Positions 43,590-52,415 are shown, counted from the first letter of the stretch. The stretch: DNA of 64,000 nucleotides from Cellulophaga baltica (GCF_900102165.1 NZ_FNBD01000013.1:41789-105788); one strand, 5' to 3'. Numbers and translations are program-made. Notes: generated by a model from the sequence alone, not told the origin.

Positions 43590-44465
43590 ATGAATTCATT
43601 TAAATCCCACTTCAAGTTCTCAAAACAAGAACGAAGTGGGATTTTCTTTTTACTTCTCATTATTGTCATACTTCAAGTGGGGTATGTGATATATTCTAGG
43701 GTAGCAAGTCGTAATTCAGCAAAACTTTTAAAGGTTGATGACGCCACGCAAGCTCAAATAGATGCACTTAAGGAAACTGCAAACCAAAAGGATCGTCTTA
43801 TTATTTATCCCTTCAACCCTAATTACATTACAGATTATAAAGGATACACTTTAGGGATGTCCGTCTTAGAAATTGATCGGTTACATCAGTTTAGGGCTGC
43901 AAATAAATTTATCAATTCTGTTCAAGATTTTCAACAGGTAACCATGGTGTCAGATTCTTTATTGAATAAAATTTCACCTTATTTTAAATTTCCGGATTGG
44001 GTTAAAAAAGCTAAGGATCCAATCAAGGTAATGGTGGGTGATCTTGAAGGAAATCTTACATCAGGGGCTATAACGGTAAAAGATATCAATACAGTTACAG
44101 CGATCGAGTTACAAGAGGTGAATGGAGTGGGTGAAAAGCTTTCTGCTCGCATTGTAAAATTTAGAGATAGATTGGGAGGTTTTGTAGATGATGTACAAGT
44201 GTCAGAAGTCTATGGTTTAGAGCCTGCTGTAGTGCAAAGAATAACAAAGAAGTTTAAAGTGTTAGCTCCACCAGAAATAAGTAAGATCAATATTAATACT
44301 GCTTCGGCCTCAGAAATGGCGCAATTAGTTTATTTAAGTTATGCAGTTTCTAAGGCTATTGTTTTATATCGTGAAGAAAATAAGGGTATTCATTCTTTTG
44401 AGGAATTAAAAAATATAGAGGGTTTTCCTTCCGAAAAAATCAGTAGAATATCTTTATATTTGTAA
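43590..44465 (+). CDS. helix-hairpin-helix DNA-binding protein (ComEA-like)
   Basis: A 291-residue protein with an N-terminal membrane helix (about 18-34, FFLLLIIVILQVGYVIY) and repeated helix-hairpin-helix motifs: DINTVTAIELQEVNGVGEKLSARIVKFR near 170-197 and NINTASASEMAQLVYLSYAVSKAIVLYRE near 236-264. HhH repeats bind DNA backbone, as in ComEA of competence. Location facing the periplasm fits a DNA-uptake role, but other functions are possible. Codons 5-19 also form a strong terminator-like hairpin. Confidence 0.85.
   Translation: MNSFKSHFKFSKQERSGIFFLLLIIVILQVGYVIYSRVASRNSAKLLKVDDATQAQIDALKETANQKDRLIIYPFNPNYITDYKGYTLGMSVLEIDRLHQFRAANKFINSVQDFQQVTMVSDSLLNKISPYFKFPDWVKKAKDPIKVMVGDLEGNLTSGAITVKDINTVTAIELQEVNGVGEKLSARIVKFRDRLGGFVDDVQVSEVYGLEPAVVQRITKKFKVLAPPEISKININTASASEMAQLVYLSYAVSKAIVLYREENKGIHSFEELKNIEGFPSEKISRISLYL
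43602..43649 (+). terminator. terminator-like hairpin inside the HhH gene start
   Basis: Perfect 12-bp arms AAATCCCACTTC and GAAGTGGGATTT (43602-43613, 43633-43644), inner arms GTTCT and AGAAC, a 7-nt loop, then TTTTCTTTTT. It has the shape and position of an intrinsic terminator for the symporter gene but starts 12 nt into the next ORF. Confidence 0.65.
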
Positions 44466-44483
44466 TTGTAAAAAAAAGCTATG

Positions 44484-44523
44484 GAAAGTACCATTATTTG
44501 CCCGTCAGATGAATGGTATTTTC
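44484..44523 (+). terminator. weak hairpin between HhH gene and acyl-CoA dehydrogenase
   Basis: Imperfect arms GAAAGTACCATT and AATGGTATTTTC around a 16-nt loop. T-richness after it is weak, so this is a possible terminator or processing hairpin. Confidence 0.35.
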
Positions 44524-44557
44524 ATCTTAAAAATTAATTTTCAAAAAAAATATATAG

Positions 44558-45730
44558 ATGAAAAGTATGTACTTCACAGAAGAGCATCAGTTGTTTAGGG
44601 AAAGTCTCAAAAATTTTTTAAAGAAAGAAGTTGTTCCTCATATTGAGAAATGGGAGAGTACGGGTACTATAGAACGTTTTATTTGGGCTAAGTTTGGTGA
44701 AATGGGCTATTTCGGTCTAGCTACACCAGAAAAAGATGGTGGTTTAGAATTAGATTTGTTTTATACCGTTATTCTTCTTGAAGAACTTCAAAAAATTAAT
44801 TCAGGAGGCTTCGCTGCTGCAATGTGGGCACACGCTTATCTTGCCATGACACATTTAAATAAAGAAGCAGATGATCAATTAAAAAAAGAATATTTGACGC
44901 CTAGTGTGTTAGGGGAAAAAATAGGTTGCTTGTGTATTTCAGAACCCTTTGGTGGTAGTGATGTTGCGGGGATGCGAACTACGGCAGAGAAGAAAGGAGA
45001 TACCTATGTTATCAACGGGTCAAAAACATTTATAACCAACGGGGTCTACTGTGATTATATGATTGTTGCGGCAAAAACTAGTCCTGAGTTAGGAAACAAA
45101 GGAATAAGTATTTTTTTAGTGGATAAAAAAGTATCAGGGATCACGGCGACAAAATTAAATAAATTAGGCTGGCGTGCATCAGACACCGGAGAGATTGCTT
45201 TTGATAATGTAACTATTCCTGCAGCAAATTTAATGGGAGAAGAAGGAAAGGGTTTTTCATATATTATGGAGCACTTTGCTTTAGAGCGTTTGGTTATGGG
45301 GATAAATGCTCATGCTAGGGCAGAATATGCATTAGATTACACGTTACAATACATGTCAGAAAGACAAGCCTTCGGTAAATCTATTAATAAATATCAGGCC
45401 TTACGTCATCGTTTTGTAGAGTTGCAGGCAGATATGGAAATGTGCCGTGAGTATAATTATTTAGTAGCTTACAGGTTAAATAAAGGAGAGTACGTGGTTA
45501 AAGAGGCTACCATTTCTAAATTAAAGTCTACTAAAATGGCAGATGTGGTCATCTATGACTGTTTACAGTTTTTAGGAGGCTATGGTTATATGGAAGATTA
45601 TCCGTTGGCGAGGTTACTTCGTGATAGCCGATTAGGGCCAATTGGCGGAGGAACTTCTGAGATCTTAAAAGAAATCTTAGCCAAGATTATTATAGATAAA
45701 AAGGAATATAAGACTACGAAGGTAGAATAG
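44558..45730 (+). CDS. acyl-CoA dehydrogenase, long-chain type
   Basis: A 390-residue FAD enzyme that makes the first double bond in fatty acid oxidation. Features are the N-terminal MYFTEEHQLFRESLKNFLKKE, FAD/substrate motif CISEPFGGSDVAGMRT, GSKTFITNG and FLGGYGYMEDYPLARLLRD. The candidate catalytic Glu is in FALERLVMG, the helix position used by long-chain and isovaleryl-CoA enzymes. The medium-chain position reads GGGTSE, with Gly where medium-chain enzymes have Glu. The C-terminus is Lys-rich. ATG at 44558 used; Met4 is also possible. Confidence 0.9.
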   Translation: MKSMYFTEEHQLFRESLKNFLKKEVVPHIEKWESTGTIERFIWAKFGEMGYFGLATPEKDGGLELDLFYTVILLEELQKINSGGFAAAMWAHAYLAMTHLNKEADDQLKKEYLTPSVLGEKIGCLCISEPFGGSDVAGMRTTAEKKGDTYVINGSKTFITNGVYCDYMIVAAKTSPELGNKGISIFLVDKKVSGITATKLNKLGWRASDTGEIAFDNVTIPAANLMGEEGKGFSYIMEHFALERLVMGINAHARAEYALDYTLQYMSERQAFGKSINKYQALRHRFVELQADMEMCREYNYLVAYRLNKGEYVVKEATISKLKSTKMADVVIYDCLQFLGGYGYMEDYPLARLLRDSRLGPIGGGTSEILKEILAKIIIDKKEYKTTKVE

Positions 45731-45796
45731 TATTGTTTTTATAGTGTTGATTTTCAGTATTATAGTTTTAATTTTGTGGATTTCTCTAAGGATGGG

Positions 45797-45826
45797 TTGC
45801 TAGTTAGAGAATAGTTTATATATTTG
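45797..45826 (+). promoter_or_regulatory. rpsU promoter
   Basis: TTG (45797-45799), 19 nt, TATATTTG (45819-45826): a full Bacteroidetes promoter match, 35 nt before the rpsU ATG. Confidence 0.78.
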
Positions 45827-45843
45827 CAGCCTTAATCACTAAA

Positions 45844-45853
45844 GAGAGGAGGT
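45844..45853 (+). promoter_or_regulatory. strong Shine-Dalgarno of rpsU
   Basis: GAGAGGAGGT contains GGAGG (45848-45852), 9 nt before the ATG. Such a strong site is rare in this phylum, whose ribosomes hide the anti-SD in a pocket that includes bS21, the product of this gene. Confidence 0.75.
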
Positions 45854-45861
45854 TGTAGCCC

Positions 45862-46056
45862 ATGTTAATTATACCGATAAAAGAAGGAGAAAACATAGAT
45901 AGAGCATTGAAGCGTTTCAAGCGTAAGTTCGATAGAACTGGAACAATGCGTCAATTAAGAAAGCGTCAGCAGTTTACGAAGCCATCAGTGGCACGTAGAG
46001 CGCAGATTCAGAAAGCGCATTATATTCAAGGCTTGAGAGATCAAGAAGAGATTTAA
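45862..46056 (+). CDS. rpsU: 30S ribosomal protein S21
   Basis: A 64-residue basic protein (IIPIKEGENIDRALKRFKRKFDRTG, then QLRKRQQFTKPSVARR). bS21 binds near the 3' end of 16S rRNA at the platform. In Bacteroidetes it helps sequester the anti-Shine-Dalgarno, so its own strong SD offers a simple feedback: ribosomes without S21 translate rpsU best. The gene has its own promoter and terminator. Confidence 0.96.
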   Translation: MLIIPIKEGENIDRALKRFKRKFDRTGTMRQLRKRQQFTKPSVARRAQIQKAHYIQGLRDQEEI

Positions 46057-46079
46057 TAGCTCTATGTTTATAATATAGT

Positions 46080-46111
46080 AAAGCCTTGCAATTTATTGCA
46101 AGGCTTTTTTT
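46080..46111 (+). terminator. terminator of rpsU
   Basis: Perfect 11-bp arms AAGCCTTGCAA and TTGCAAGGCTT (46081-46091 and 46096-46106), 4-nt loop, T-run to 46111. Confidence 0.85.
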
Positions 46112-46162
46112 ATTGCCTATTTTAAGAACATAGGTGTCTTAAACTTTTTGTAATTTTGAGAT

Positions 46163-47053
46163 ATGTCTGAAGCAGCATTTATTGCGTACCTAGCTCTTGA
46201 GAAAAAGTATTCTTTGAATACTTTAAAGGCTTATGAAAATGATCTTGCGGAATTTTCTTTGTTTTGTAAGGCGGAATGCCCTAAAGAGGTTATTGATCAT
46301 GTCTCTTATGCAATTATTAGAAATTGGATTGTAGCTTTGGTTGATGCTAAAATTGCAAACCGTACCATTAATAGAAAAATTTCTTCCCTAAAGGCGTATT
46401 ACAAGTTTTTGTTAAAGACCGAAACTATTGCTGTTAATCCATTGGCAAAACATAAAGCCTTGAAAACAGCTAAAAAAATCGAGATCCCGTTTTCAGAAGC
46501 GGAAATGCAGCAGGTGTTAAATGCGTTGTCATTTTCGGATGATTTTGAAGGGCTAAGGGATAAATTAATTATTGAGCTTTTGTATGCTACGGGGATAAGG
46601 CGTATAGAGTTGGTTATGATGCGGCTTTCCAATGTTGATTTGCAGCAGAAGACTATTAAAGTTTTAGGGAAAAGAAATAAAGAACGTATCATTCCTTTGA
46701 TAGATTCTTTGGTAATGTTGTTTCAAGAGTATTTTAATAGCAGAAAGGCGGTAGTAATAAATGAATCTGATGATTTTGTTTTTCTATTAAAATCTGGAAG
46801 TAAGATTTATGAAACATTAGTTTATAGGATTATAAATCATTATTTCAGTTTAGTGTCAAGTAAGGTAAAGAAGAGTCCGCATATACTGCGTCATACCTTT
46901 GCAACACATTTGCTAAATAAGGGGGCGGATTTAAATTCTGTCAAAGAATTGTTAGGACATGCTAGTTTGGCTTCTACCCAGGTGTATACTCATAATAGTA
47001 TTGCGGAGTTGAAAAAAGTACATTTAAGATCCCACCCAAGGAATAAGAATTAA
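46163..47053 (+). CDS. xerC: tyrosine recombinase, XerC/XerA-like
   Basis: A 296-residue site-specific recombinase. The N-terminal SAM-like domain (1-100) binds the core. The catalytic residues are all present: Arg146 in TGIRR, Lys170, His240 and Arg243 in HILRHTF, His266 in LGHASL, and nucleophile Tyr275 in QVYTHN. Its fixed position beside rpsU in Flavobacteriaceae and the lack of nearby mobile genes point to the chromosome-dimer-resolution recombinase rather than an integrase. Confidence 0.9.
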   Translation: MSEAAFIAYLALEKKYSLNTLKAYENDLAEFSLFCKAECPKEVIDHVSYAIIRNWIVALVDAKIANRTINRKISSLKAYYKFLLKTETIAVNPLAKHKALKTAKKIEIPFSEAEMQQVLNALSFSDDFEGLRDKLIIELLYATGIRRIELVMMRLSNVDLQQKTIKVLGKRNKERIIPLIDSLVMLFQEYFNSRKAVVINESDDFVFLLKSGSKIYETLVYRIINHYFSLVSSKVKKSPHILRHTFATHLLNKGADLNSVKELLGHASLASTQVYTHNSIAELKKVHLRSHPRNKN

Positions 47054-47424
47054 TTTTGGCATCACTTTTTTTAATTTTTGGTTGCTTATTTTTTTAGGAG
47101 GCAAAACCAATTTTTTGCAAACGGAAAAGTTTAATACGTGTATAATTGTATTAATTCTTTCTCAATGTGGATGAAATAAATTTAATTGGTGTAATAATTT
47201 TTTAATTTATTCAAATAGCTAGTTGAAAGTGTTAAAAGTGAGCTTTAGATAGAATTAAATTATATGGATTAAATTGTATCTGCCTAAAAATGAATTTATT
47301 GTAATTGGGAAGTGTGGGTCTTTGGAGGAGGTGTTTAATGTGGCTTGTGTGTTGTTGTGAGGGCTCTTGATAAGGGGGGGTGAAAAAAAATGAAAAAAAA
47401 ATGAAAATTTTCTTGAAAAATATT
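47054..47424. other. 371-bp gene-free region before the tRNA cluster
   Basis: No ORF with coding character is seen on either strand. The first part is AT-rich. From about 47300 to 47400 the plus strand is rich in G and T and poor in C, with GGG runs, a G7 tract, then A8-9 tracts separated by ATG. In many relatives a hibernation-factor gene (hpf/raiA) lies here; it is absent. Confidence 0.6.
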
Positions 47425-47453
47425 TTGAATAACTAAAAATATATCTACATTTG
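47425..47453 (+). promoter_or_regulatory. promoter of the tRNA-tuf cluster
   Basis: TTG (47425-47427), 18 nt, TACATTTG (47446-47453): a full consensus match 50 nt before the first tRNA. A small hairpin GGCTT/AAGCC follows in the leader. Confidence 0.78.
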
Positions 47454-47503
47454 CAGTCCGTTAGAAAAGCGGGCTTTTTTTAAGCCAAAAAAAGTAATAA
47501 AAA

Positions 47504-47577
47504 GCCGATGTAGCTCAGCTGGCTAGAGCAGCTGATTTGTAATCAGCAGGTCGTGGGTTCGAGTCCCTCTATCGGCT
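47504..47577 (+). tRNA. tRNA-Thr (TGT anticodon)
   Basis: A 74-nt cloverleaf with acceptor GCCGATG/TATCGGC, anticodon loop TTTGTAA with TGT, and T-loop TTCGAGT. CCA is not encoded. Reads ACN threonine codons. Confidence 0.93.
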
Positions 47578-47602
47578 CTTAAGTTCTTTAAAATAATGGT
47601 TT

Positions 47603-47684
<82 letters not shown>

Positions 47685-47787
47685 CTTTAAAGAATTTTTT
47701 TTAAAGGTATTAAGGGTAATTTGAAAAAATTGTTCTTAAATTTGAAATGTTGAAATATTGTTAATCTGTGAGATTAGCAAAATAATT

Positions 47788-47860
47788 GCGAGAGTAGCTC
47801 AGTTGGTAGAGCGTCAGCCTTCCAAGCTGAATGTCGCCGGTTCGAACCCGGTCTCTCGCT
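47788..47860 (+). tRNA. tRNA-Gly (TCC anticodon)
   Basis: A 73-nt cloverleaf with acceptor GCGAGAG/CTCTCGC, anticodon TCC in CTTCCAA, and T-loop TTCGAAC. Confidence 0.94.
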
Positions 47861-47941
47861 CTAATAAAACCTTGAGTTTAAAAGGTTGTTTTTTTTGGGT
47901 TTTAATCTTCTTTTTAGTATTTGGATTATGAACTCAGATAG

Positions 47942-48013
47942 GCCGGTGTAGCTCAGGGGTAGAGCGTTTCCTTGGTAAGGAAGAGGTCATGAGTTCAAAT
48001 CTCATCATTGGCT
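47942..48013 (+). tRNA. tRNA-Thr (GGT anticodon)
   Basis: A 72-nt cloverleaf with acceptor GCCGGTG/CATTGGC (two G-U pairs), anticodon GGT in CTTGGTAA, and a short D-loop. Second threonine isoacceptor of the cluster, 54 nt before tuf. Confidence 0.92.
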
Positions 48014-48067
48014 CAAACAAGACATAAATTGTACACTAATATAAACTAAGATTAAAATTCAATAAAC

Positions 48068-49255
48068 ATGGCTAAGGCAACATTTGATCGTTCTAAACCG
48101 CACTTAAATATCGGTACTATTGGACACGTAGATCACGGTAAAACTACATTGACTGCCGCTATTACAACAGTTTTAGCAAACGCAGGATTGTCTGAAATGA
48201 GAAGTTTCGACTCAATTGATAATGCACCAGAAGAAAAAGAAAGAGGAATTACTATTAATACATCTCACGTAGAATATTCTACAGCTAACCGTCACTATGC
48301 TCACGTTGACTGTCCAGGTCACGCGGATTACGTAAAGAACATGGTAACTGGTGCTGCTCAGATGGATGGTGCTATTCTTGTTGTTGCTGCTACAGATGGT
48401 CCAATGCCACAAACACGTGAGCATATCCTTTTAGGTCGCCAGGTTGGTATTCCTAGAATGGTTGTATTCATGAATAAAGTGGATATGGTTGATGATGAGG
48501 AATTATTAGAGCTTGTTGAAATGGAAGTTAGAGAATTACTTTCTTTCTATGAGTATGATGGTGATAATGGTCCTGTTATAGCAGGTTCTGCTTTAGGAGC
48601 TTTAAATGGTGAGCAAAAATGGGTTGATACAGTTATGTCTTTAATGGATGCTGTTGATTCTTGGATTGAATTGCCAAAGAGAGATGTTGAAAAAGATTTC
48701 TTAATGCCAGTTGAAGATGTGTTTACGATTACTGGTCGTGGTACTGTTGCTACTGGTCGTATTGAAACTGGAGTAGCTAACACTGGTGATCCTGTTGAGA
48801 TTATTGGTATGGGTGCTGAGAAGTTAAATTCTACAGTAACTGGAGTAGAGATGTTCCGTAAGATATTAGATAGAGGTGAAGCTGGAGATAACGTAGGTCT
48901 TTTGTTGAGAGGTATTGAAAAATCTCAAATCAAAAGAGGTATGGTAATCTGTAAGCCGGGTTCTGTTAAGCCACACGCTAAATTTAAGGCTGAGGTTTAC
49001 GTTCTTAAAAAAGAAGAAGGTGGTCGTCACACACCATTCCATAATAACTACCGTCCTCAGTTCTACGTAAGAACAACTGATGTTACAGGAACAATTAATC
49101 TTCCTGAAGGTGTTGAAATGGTTATGCCAGGTGATAACCTTACTATTAATGTTGAATTATTATCTCCAATTGCCTTGAGTGTTGGTTTACGTTTCGCTAT
49201 CCGTGAAGGTGGTAGAACTGTAGGTGCAGGTCAGGTAACTGAGATTACTGATTAA
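48068..49255 (+). CDS. tuf: elongation factor Tu
   Basis: GTPase that delivers aminoacyl-tRNA to the ribosome. The protein has 395 residues. G1 GHVDHGKT, switch EKERGITI, G3 DCPGHADY and G4 NKVDMVDD are intact; domains 2 and 3 follow, with the VTGVEMFRK and GGRHTPF motifs. Co-transcribed with the upstream tRNA cluster. Codon use is biased as expected for a highly expressed gene. Confidence 0.98.
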   Translation: MAKATFDRSKPHLNIGTIGHVDHGKTTLTAAITTVLANAGLSEMRSFDSIDNAPEEKERGITINTSHVEYSTANRHYAHVDCPGHADYVKNMVTGAAQMDGAILVVAATDGPMPQTREHILLGRQVGIPRMVVFMNKVDMVDDEELLELVEMEVRELLSFYEYDGDNGPVIAGSALGALNGEQKWVDTVMSLMDAVDSWIELPKRDVEKDFLMPVEDVFTITGRGTVATGRIETGVANTGDPVEIIGMGAEKLNSTVTGVEMFRKILDRGEAGDNVGLLLRGIEKSQIKRGMVICKPGSVKPHAKFKAEVYVLKKEEGGRHTPFHNNYRPQFYVRTTDVTGTINLPEGVEMVMPGDNLTINVELLSPIALSVGLRFAIREGGRTVGAGQVTEITD

Positions 49256-49292
49256 TTCATTACAGTATAGTATATAGAAAAGTATTTTCATC

Positions 49293-49321
49293 AAGGGTGT
49301 CCGTTACTAACGGATACCTTT
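49293..49321 (+). other. hairpin between tuf and tRNA-Trp
   Basis: Arms GTGTCCGTT and AACGGATAC with a 3-nt loop and outer AAGG/CCTT. There is no T-run, so it is more likely an RNA processing or stability hairpin than a terminator. Confidence 0.45.
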
Positions 49322-49335
49322 CGATGTAAATATAT

Positions 49336-49408
49336 ACGGGTGTAGCTCAGTTGGTAGAGCACTGGTCTCCAAAACCAGGTGTCGGGAGTTCGAGTCTCTC
49401 CTCCCGTG
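49336..49408 (+). tRNA. tRNA-Trp (CCA anticodon)
   Basis: A 73-nt cloverleaf with anticodon CCA in CTCCAAA and T-loop TTCGAGT. Acceptor ACGGGTG/CTCCCGT pairs except U6-U67. It is the tRNA whose charging the trp leader peptide would monitor. Confidence 0.92.
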
Positions 49409-49480
49409 CGATTAAAGAAAGGTTATTAAGCGAGAAATTGGTTAGGACCTATAGAATTATAAAAGTAAATCTTTCGCAGC

Positions 49481-49669
49481 ATGTTAACATATATCAAGGA
49501 ATCCGTAGAAGAACTTAGAACCAATATAACATTACCTTCAAAAGCTGAGGCTTCAAATTTGATGGTAATTGTTGCTGTTTTTTCTATTTTGTTTGCTTTG
49601 GCAACTTGGGGTGTAGATAGTCTTTTTAGTGAATTGATTCAAATTTATTTTGATAAATTAATAAATTAA
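49481..49669 (+). CDS. secE: preprotein translocase subunit SecE
   Basis: A 62-residue single-span subunit: amphipathic helix with IKESVEELRTNITLPSK, then one membrane helix (about 27-46, LMVIVAVFSILFALATWGV). It clamps SecY in the translocon. It lies 10 bp before nusG, the universal secE-nusG pair. Confidence 0.94.
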   Translation: MLTYIKESVEELRTNITLPSKAEASNLMVIVAVFSILFALATWGVDSLFSELIQIYFDKLIN

Positions 49670-49679
49670 GAAAACACCT

Positions 49680-50231
49680 ATGTCAGAAGTATTGGATAAG
49701 AAGTGGTATGTAGTTAGGGCTGTAAGTGGTCAGGAAAACAAGATTAAGGGTTACATCGAATCAGAGGTAGCTCGTTTGGGTTTTGGTGATTACTTAGATG
49801 AGGTTTTAGTACCTACTGAAAAGGTAATTCAAATCCGTAATGGGAAGAAAGTAAATAAAGAAAGAGTTTACTTTCCTGGGTACATTATGGTAAAAGCTAA
49901 CCTAGGAGGTGAAGTTGCGCATATTATACGTTCTATAACTAATGTAATCGGTTTTTTAGGGGAAACTAAAGGAGGGGATCCTGTTCCATTGAGAAAAACT
50001 GAAGTAAATAGAATGTTAGGTAAAGTTGATGAGTTAACGGTTACAACAGATAATGTTGCTATTCCATATGTAATGGGAGAAACGGTTAAAGTTATTGATG
50101 GTCCTTTTAATGGGTTTAACGGAACTGTTGAGAAGGTTAATGAAGAGAAGCGTAAGCTAGAAGTTATGGTGAAGATTTTCGGAAGAAAAACTCCATTAGA
50201 GCTAAGTTATATGCAAGTTGAAAAAGTATAA
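49680..50231 (+). CDS. nusG: transcription termination/antitermination factor NusG
   Basis: A 183-residue protein: NGN domain (KKWYVVRAVSGQENKI and VYFPGYIMVKANL) and C-terminal KOW domain (GETVKVIDGPFNGFNGTVEKVN). It links RNA polymerase to Rho and to the ribosome. No inserted domain is present. Confidence 0.97.
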   Translation: MSEVLDKKWYVVRAVSGQENKIKGYIESEVARLGFGDYLDEVLVPTEKVIQIRNGKKVNKERVYFPGYIMVKANLGGEVAHIIRSITNVIGFLGETKGGDPVPLRKTEVNRMLGKVDELTVTTDNVAIPYVMGETVKVIDGPFNGFNGTVEKVNEEKRKLEVMVKIFGRKTPLELSYMQVEKV

Positions 50232-50250
50232 ATTTAGAACTGTTACATAA

Positions 50251-50280
50251 AAATTGTGTTGCTTCCAATTGACACAATTT
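50251..50280 (+). other. hairpin before rplK
   Basis: Perfect 9-bp arms AAATTGTGT and ACACAATTT with a 12-nt loop, in the 65-bp gap between nusG and rplK. It could be a pause or processing site or part of an L1-responsive leader. No T-run follows. Confidence 0.45.
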
Positions 50281-50296
50281 AATTTAATTTAAGACA

Positions 50297-50734
50297 ATGG
50301 CAAAAGAAATTAGTAAAGTAGTTAAACTACAAGTTAGGGGAGGTGCAGCGAATCCGTCGCCACCGGTTGGACCCGCTTTAGGTGCTGCCGGTGTTAACAT
50401 CATGGAGTTCTGTAAGCAATTTAATGCACGTACGCAGGACAAACAAGGTAAAGTTTTACCTGTTGCTATCACCGTATACAAGGATAAGTCGTTTGACTTC
50501 GTTGTAAAGACACCGCCGGCGGCAGTTCAGCTTATGGAAGCGGCTAAGATTAAAAAAGGATCAGGTGAACCTAACCGAGTTAAAAACGGAAACGTATCTT
50601 GGGATCAAATTAAGACTATCGCTGAAGATAAGATGGTAGATCTTAATGCATTTACAGTTGAATCAGCGATGAGTATGGTTGCTGGAACTGCAAGATCTAT
50701 GGGTTTAAAGGTTTCAGGAACAAGACCTTTTTAA
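50297..50734 (+). CDS. rplK: 50S ribosomal protein L11
   Basis: A 145-residue protein. N-terminal [26 protein letters not shown] is the thiostrepton/L11-stalk domain; the C-terminal domain binds 23S rRNA helices 43/44. It opens the rplKAJL block. Confidence 0.98.
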   Translation: MAKEISKVVKLQVRGGAANPSPPVGPALGAAGVNIMEFCKQFNARTQDKQGKVLPVAITVYKDKSFDFVVKTPPAAVQLMEAAKIKKGSGEPNRVKNGNVSWDQIKTIAEDKMVDLNAFTVESAMSMVAGTARSMGLKVSGTRPF

Positions 50735-50752
50735 TATCTTAAAAGCAAAATA

Positions 50753-51442
50753 ATGGCAAAATTAACAAAAAATCAAAAAGAAGCGCTTTCTAAGATTGAT
50801 AAGAATAAAATTTATTCACTATCTGAAGGGTCAGCTTTAGTAAAAGAAATCACAAAGGCAAAATTTGATGCGTCTGTTGAAATCGCTGTTCGTTTAGGAG
50901 TTGATCCTAGAAAAGCTAATCAAATGGTACGTGGTGTCGTTACTTTACCTCACGGTACTGGTAAGGATGTAAAAGTTCTTGCTTTAGTAACTCCAGATAA
51001 AGAAGCGGAAGCTAAAGAAGCTGGTGCTGACTTTGTAGGTTTAGATGAGTATCTAGATAAAATCAAAGGCGGTTGGACAGATGTTGATGTTATCATCACT
51101 ATGCCAAGCGTTATGGGTAAATTAGGTCCCTTAGGTAGAGTATTAGGTCCTAGAGGTTTAATGCCTAACCCTAAAACAGGAACGGTAACTATGGATGTAG
51201 CTAAGGCTGTAGCTGAAGTTAAAGCTGGTAAAATTGACTTTAAAGTTGATAAAACTGGTATCGTTCATGCTGCAATTGGAAAAGTTTCATTTTCTGCGGA
51301 TAAAATCCACGAGAATGCAAAAGAACTTATTGATACTTTAAATAAGTTGAAACCAACTGCCTCTAAGGGTGTTTATATTAAGAGTATTTTCATGTCTAGT
51401 ACTATGAGTCCTAGTTTGCAATTAGATACTAAATCAGTTTAA
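50753..51442 (+). CDS. rplA: 50S ribosomal protein L1
   Basis: A 229-residue protein forming the L1 stalk. Signatures are [23 protein letters not shown] and [24 protein letters not shown]. In other bacteria L1 represses rplK-rplA translation by binding its own leader. Eighteen bp after rplK. Confidence 0.98.
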   Translation: MAKLTKNQKEALSKIDKNKIYSLSEGSALVKEITKAKFDASVEIAVRLGVDPRKANQMVRGVVTLPHGTGKDVKVLALVTPDKEAEAKEAGADFVGLDEYLDKIKGGWTDVDVIITMPSVMGKLGPLGRVLGPRGLMPNPKTGTVTMDVAKAVAEVKAGKIDFKVDKTGIVHAAIGKVSFSADKIHENAKELIDTLNKLKPTASKGVYIKSIFMSSTMSPSLQLDTKSV

Positions 51443-51453
51443 TTCGTATTAAG

Positions 51454-51972
51454 ATGACAAGAGAAGAAAAATTAAACGTAATAGAAGATTTAACTGCACA
51501 ATTAGGTAATGCAAGTACAGTATACTTGGCAGATATATCTGGTTTAGACGCAGTAACAACTTCAGATTTAAGAAGAGCTTGTTTTAAAGCAAATATTAAA
51601 TTAGCTGTTGTTAAAAATACATTGCTTGAGAAAGCAATGAACGCTTCTGATAAAGACTTCGGAGATCTTACCGATGTTCTTAAAGGTAGTACTTCTTTAA
51701 TGTTTGCAGAAACGGGTAACGGTCCTGCAAAGTTGATAAAAGCTTTTAGAGCTAAAACTAAAGATAAGCCATTATTAAAGGGTGCTTTTGTAGAAGAAGC
51801 AGTTTATATTGGTGATGATCAATTAGAAGCTTTAGTTAATATCAAATCTAAAGAAGAAGTTATTGGTGATATCATATCATTACTTCAGTCTCCGGCTAAG
51901 AATGTTATTTCTGGTCTTAAGTCTGGTGGTGGTAAAATTGCTGGTATCCTTAAAACTTTATCAGAGAAATAA
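51454..51972 (+). CDS. rplJ: 50S ribosomal protein L10
   Basis: A 172-residue stalk base protein that carries the L7/L12 dimers on its C-terminal helix. N-terminal REEKLNVIEDLTAQL, and KANIKLAVVKNTLLEKA in the rRNA-binding domain. Eleven bp after rplA. Confidence 0.97.
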   Translation: MTREEKLNVIEDLTAQLGNASTVYLADISGLDAVTTSDLRRACFKANIKLAVVKNTLLEKAMNASDKDFGDLTDVLKGSTSLMFAETGNGPAKLIKAFRAKTKDKPLLKGAFVEEAVYIGDDQLEALVNIKSKEEVIGDIISLLQSPAKNVISGLKSGGGKIAGILKTLSEK

Positions 51973-52025
51973 CACGTACGCACTAAAAACAATTATATTT
52001 TAAAAATTTATTAAACGATAGAAAA

Positions 52026-52400
52026 ATGGCAGATTTAAAAGATTTCGCAGAACAATTAGTTAACTTAACAGTAAAAGAAGTTAATGAATTAGCTAATATA
52101 TTAAAAGATGAGTACGGTATCGAGCCTGCTGCTGCTGCTGTTGCAGTTGCTGCTGGAGGTGGTGGAGATGCTGCTGCTGCTGAAGAAAAAACTGAATTTG
52201 ATGTTATCTTAAAAGCAGCTGGTGCTTCTAAGTTAGCAGTTGTTAAATTGGTTAAAGAATTAACTGGTTTAGGTTTAAAAGAAGCTAAAGATATCGTTGA
52301 TAGCGCACCAAAAGCTATTAAAGAAGGTATCTCTAAAGATGAAGCTGAAGGAATTCAAAAGTCATTAGAAGAAGCTGGAGCAGAAGTTGAGCTTAAATAG
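52026..52400 (+). CDS. rplL: 50S ribosomal protein L7/L12
   Basis: A 124-residue protein: N-terminal dimer domain, an Ala/Gly-rich hinge ([20 protein letters not shown]) and the C-terminal factor-binding domain ([24 protein letters not shown]). It recruits elongation factors. Confidence 0.98.
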   Translation: MADLKDFAEQLVNLTVKEVNELANILKDEYGIEPAAAAVAVAAGGGGDAAAAEEKTEFDVILKAAGASKLAVVKLVKELTGLGLKEAKDIVDSAPKAIKEGISKDEAEGIQKSLEEAGAEVELK

Positions 52401-52415
52401 TAGAAGCAACCATAA

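Noticed and set aside
46163..47053. xerC as an integrase marking a genomic island ending in the tRNA cluster
   Set aside because: The gene holds a fixed place next to rpsU in this family, no mobile genes follow, and the tRNAs are complete with no duplicated 3' ends seen.
47281..47420. Degenerate remains of hpf/raiA
   Set aside because: No frame on either strand resembles the hibernation factor; the tract is simply G/T-rich and C-poor.
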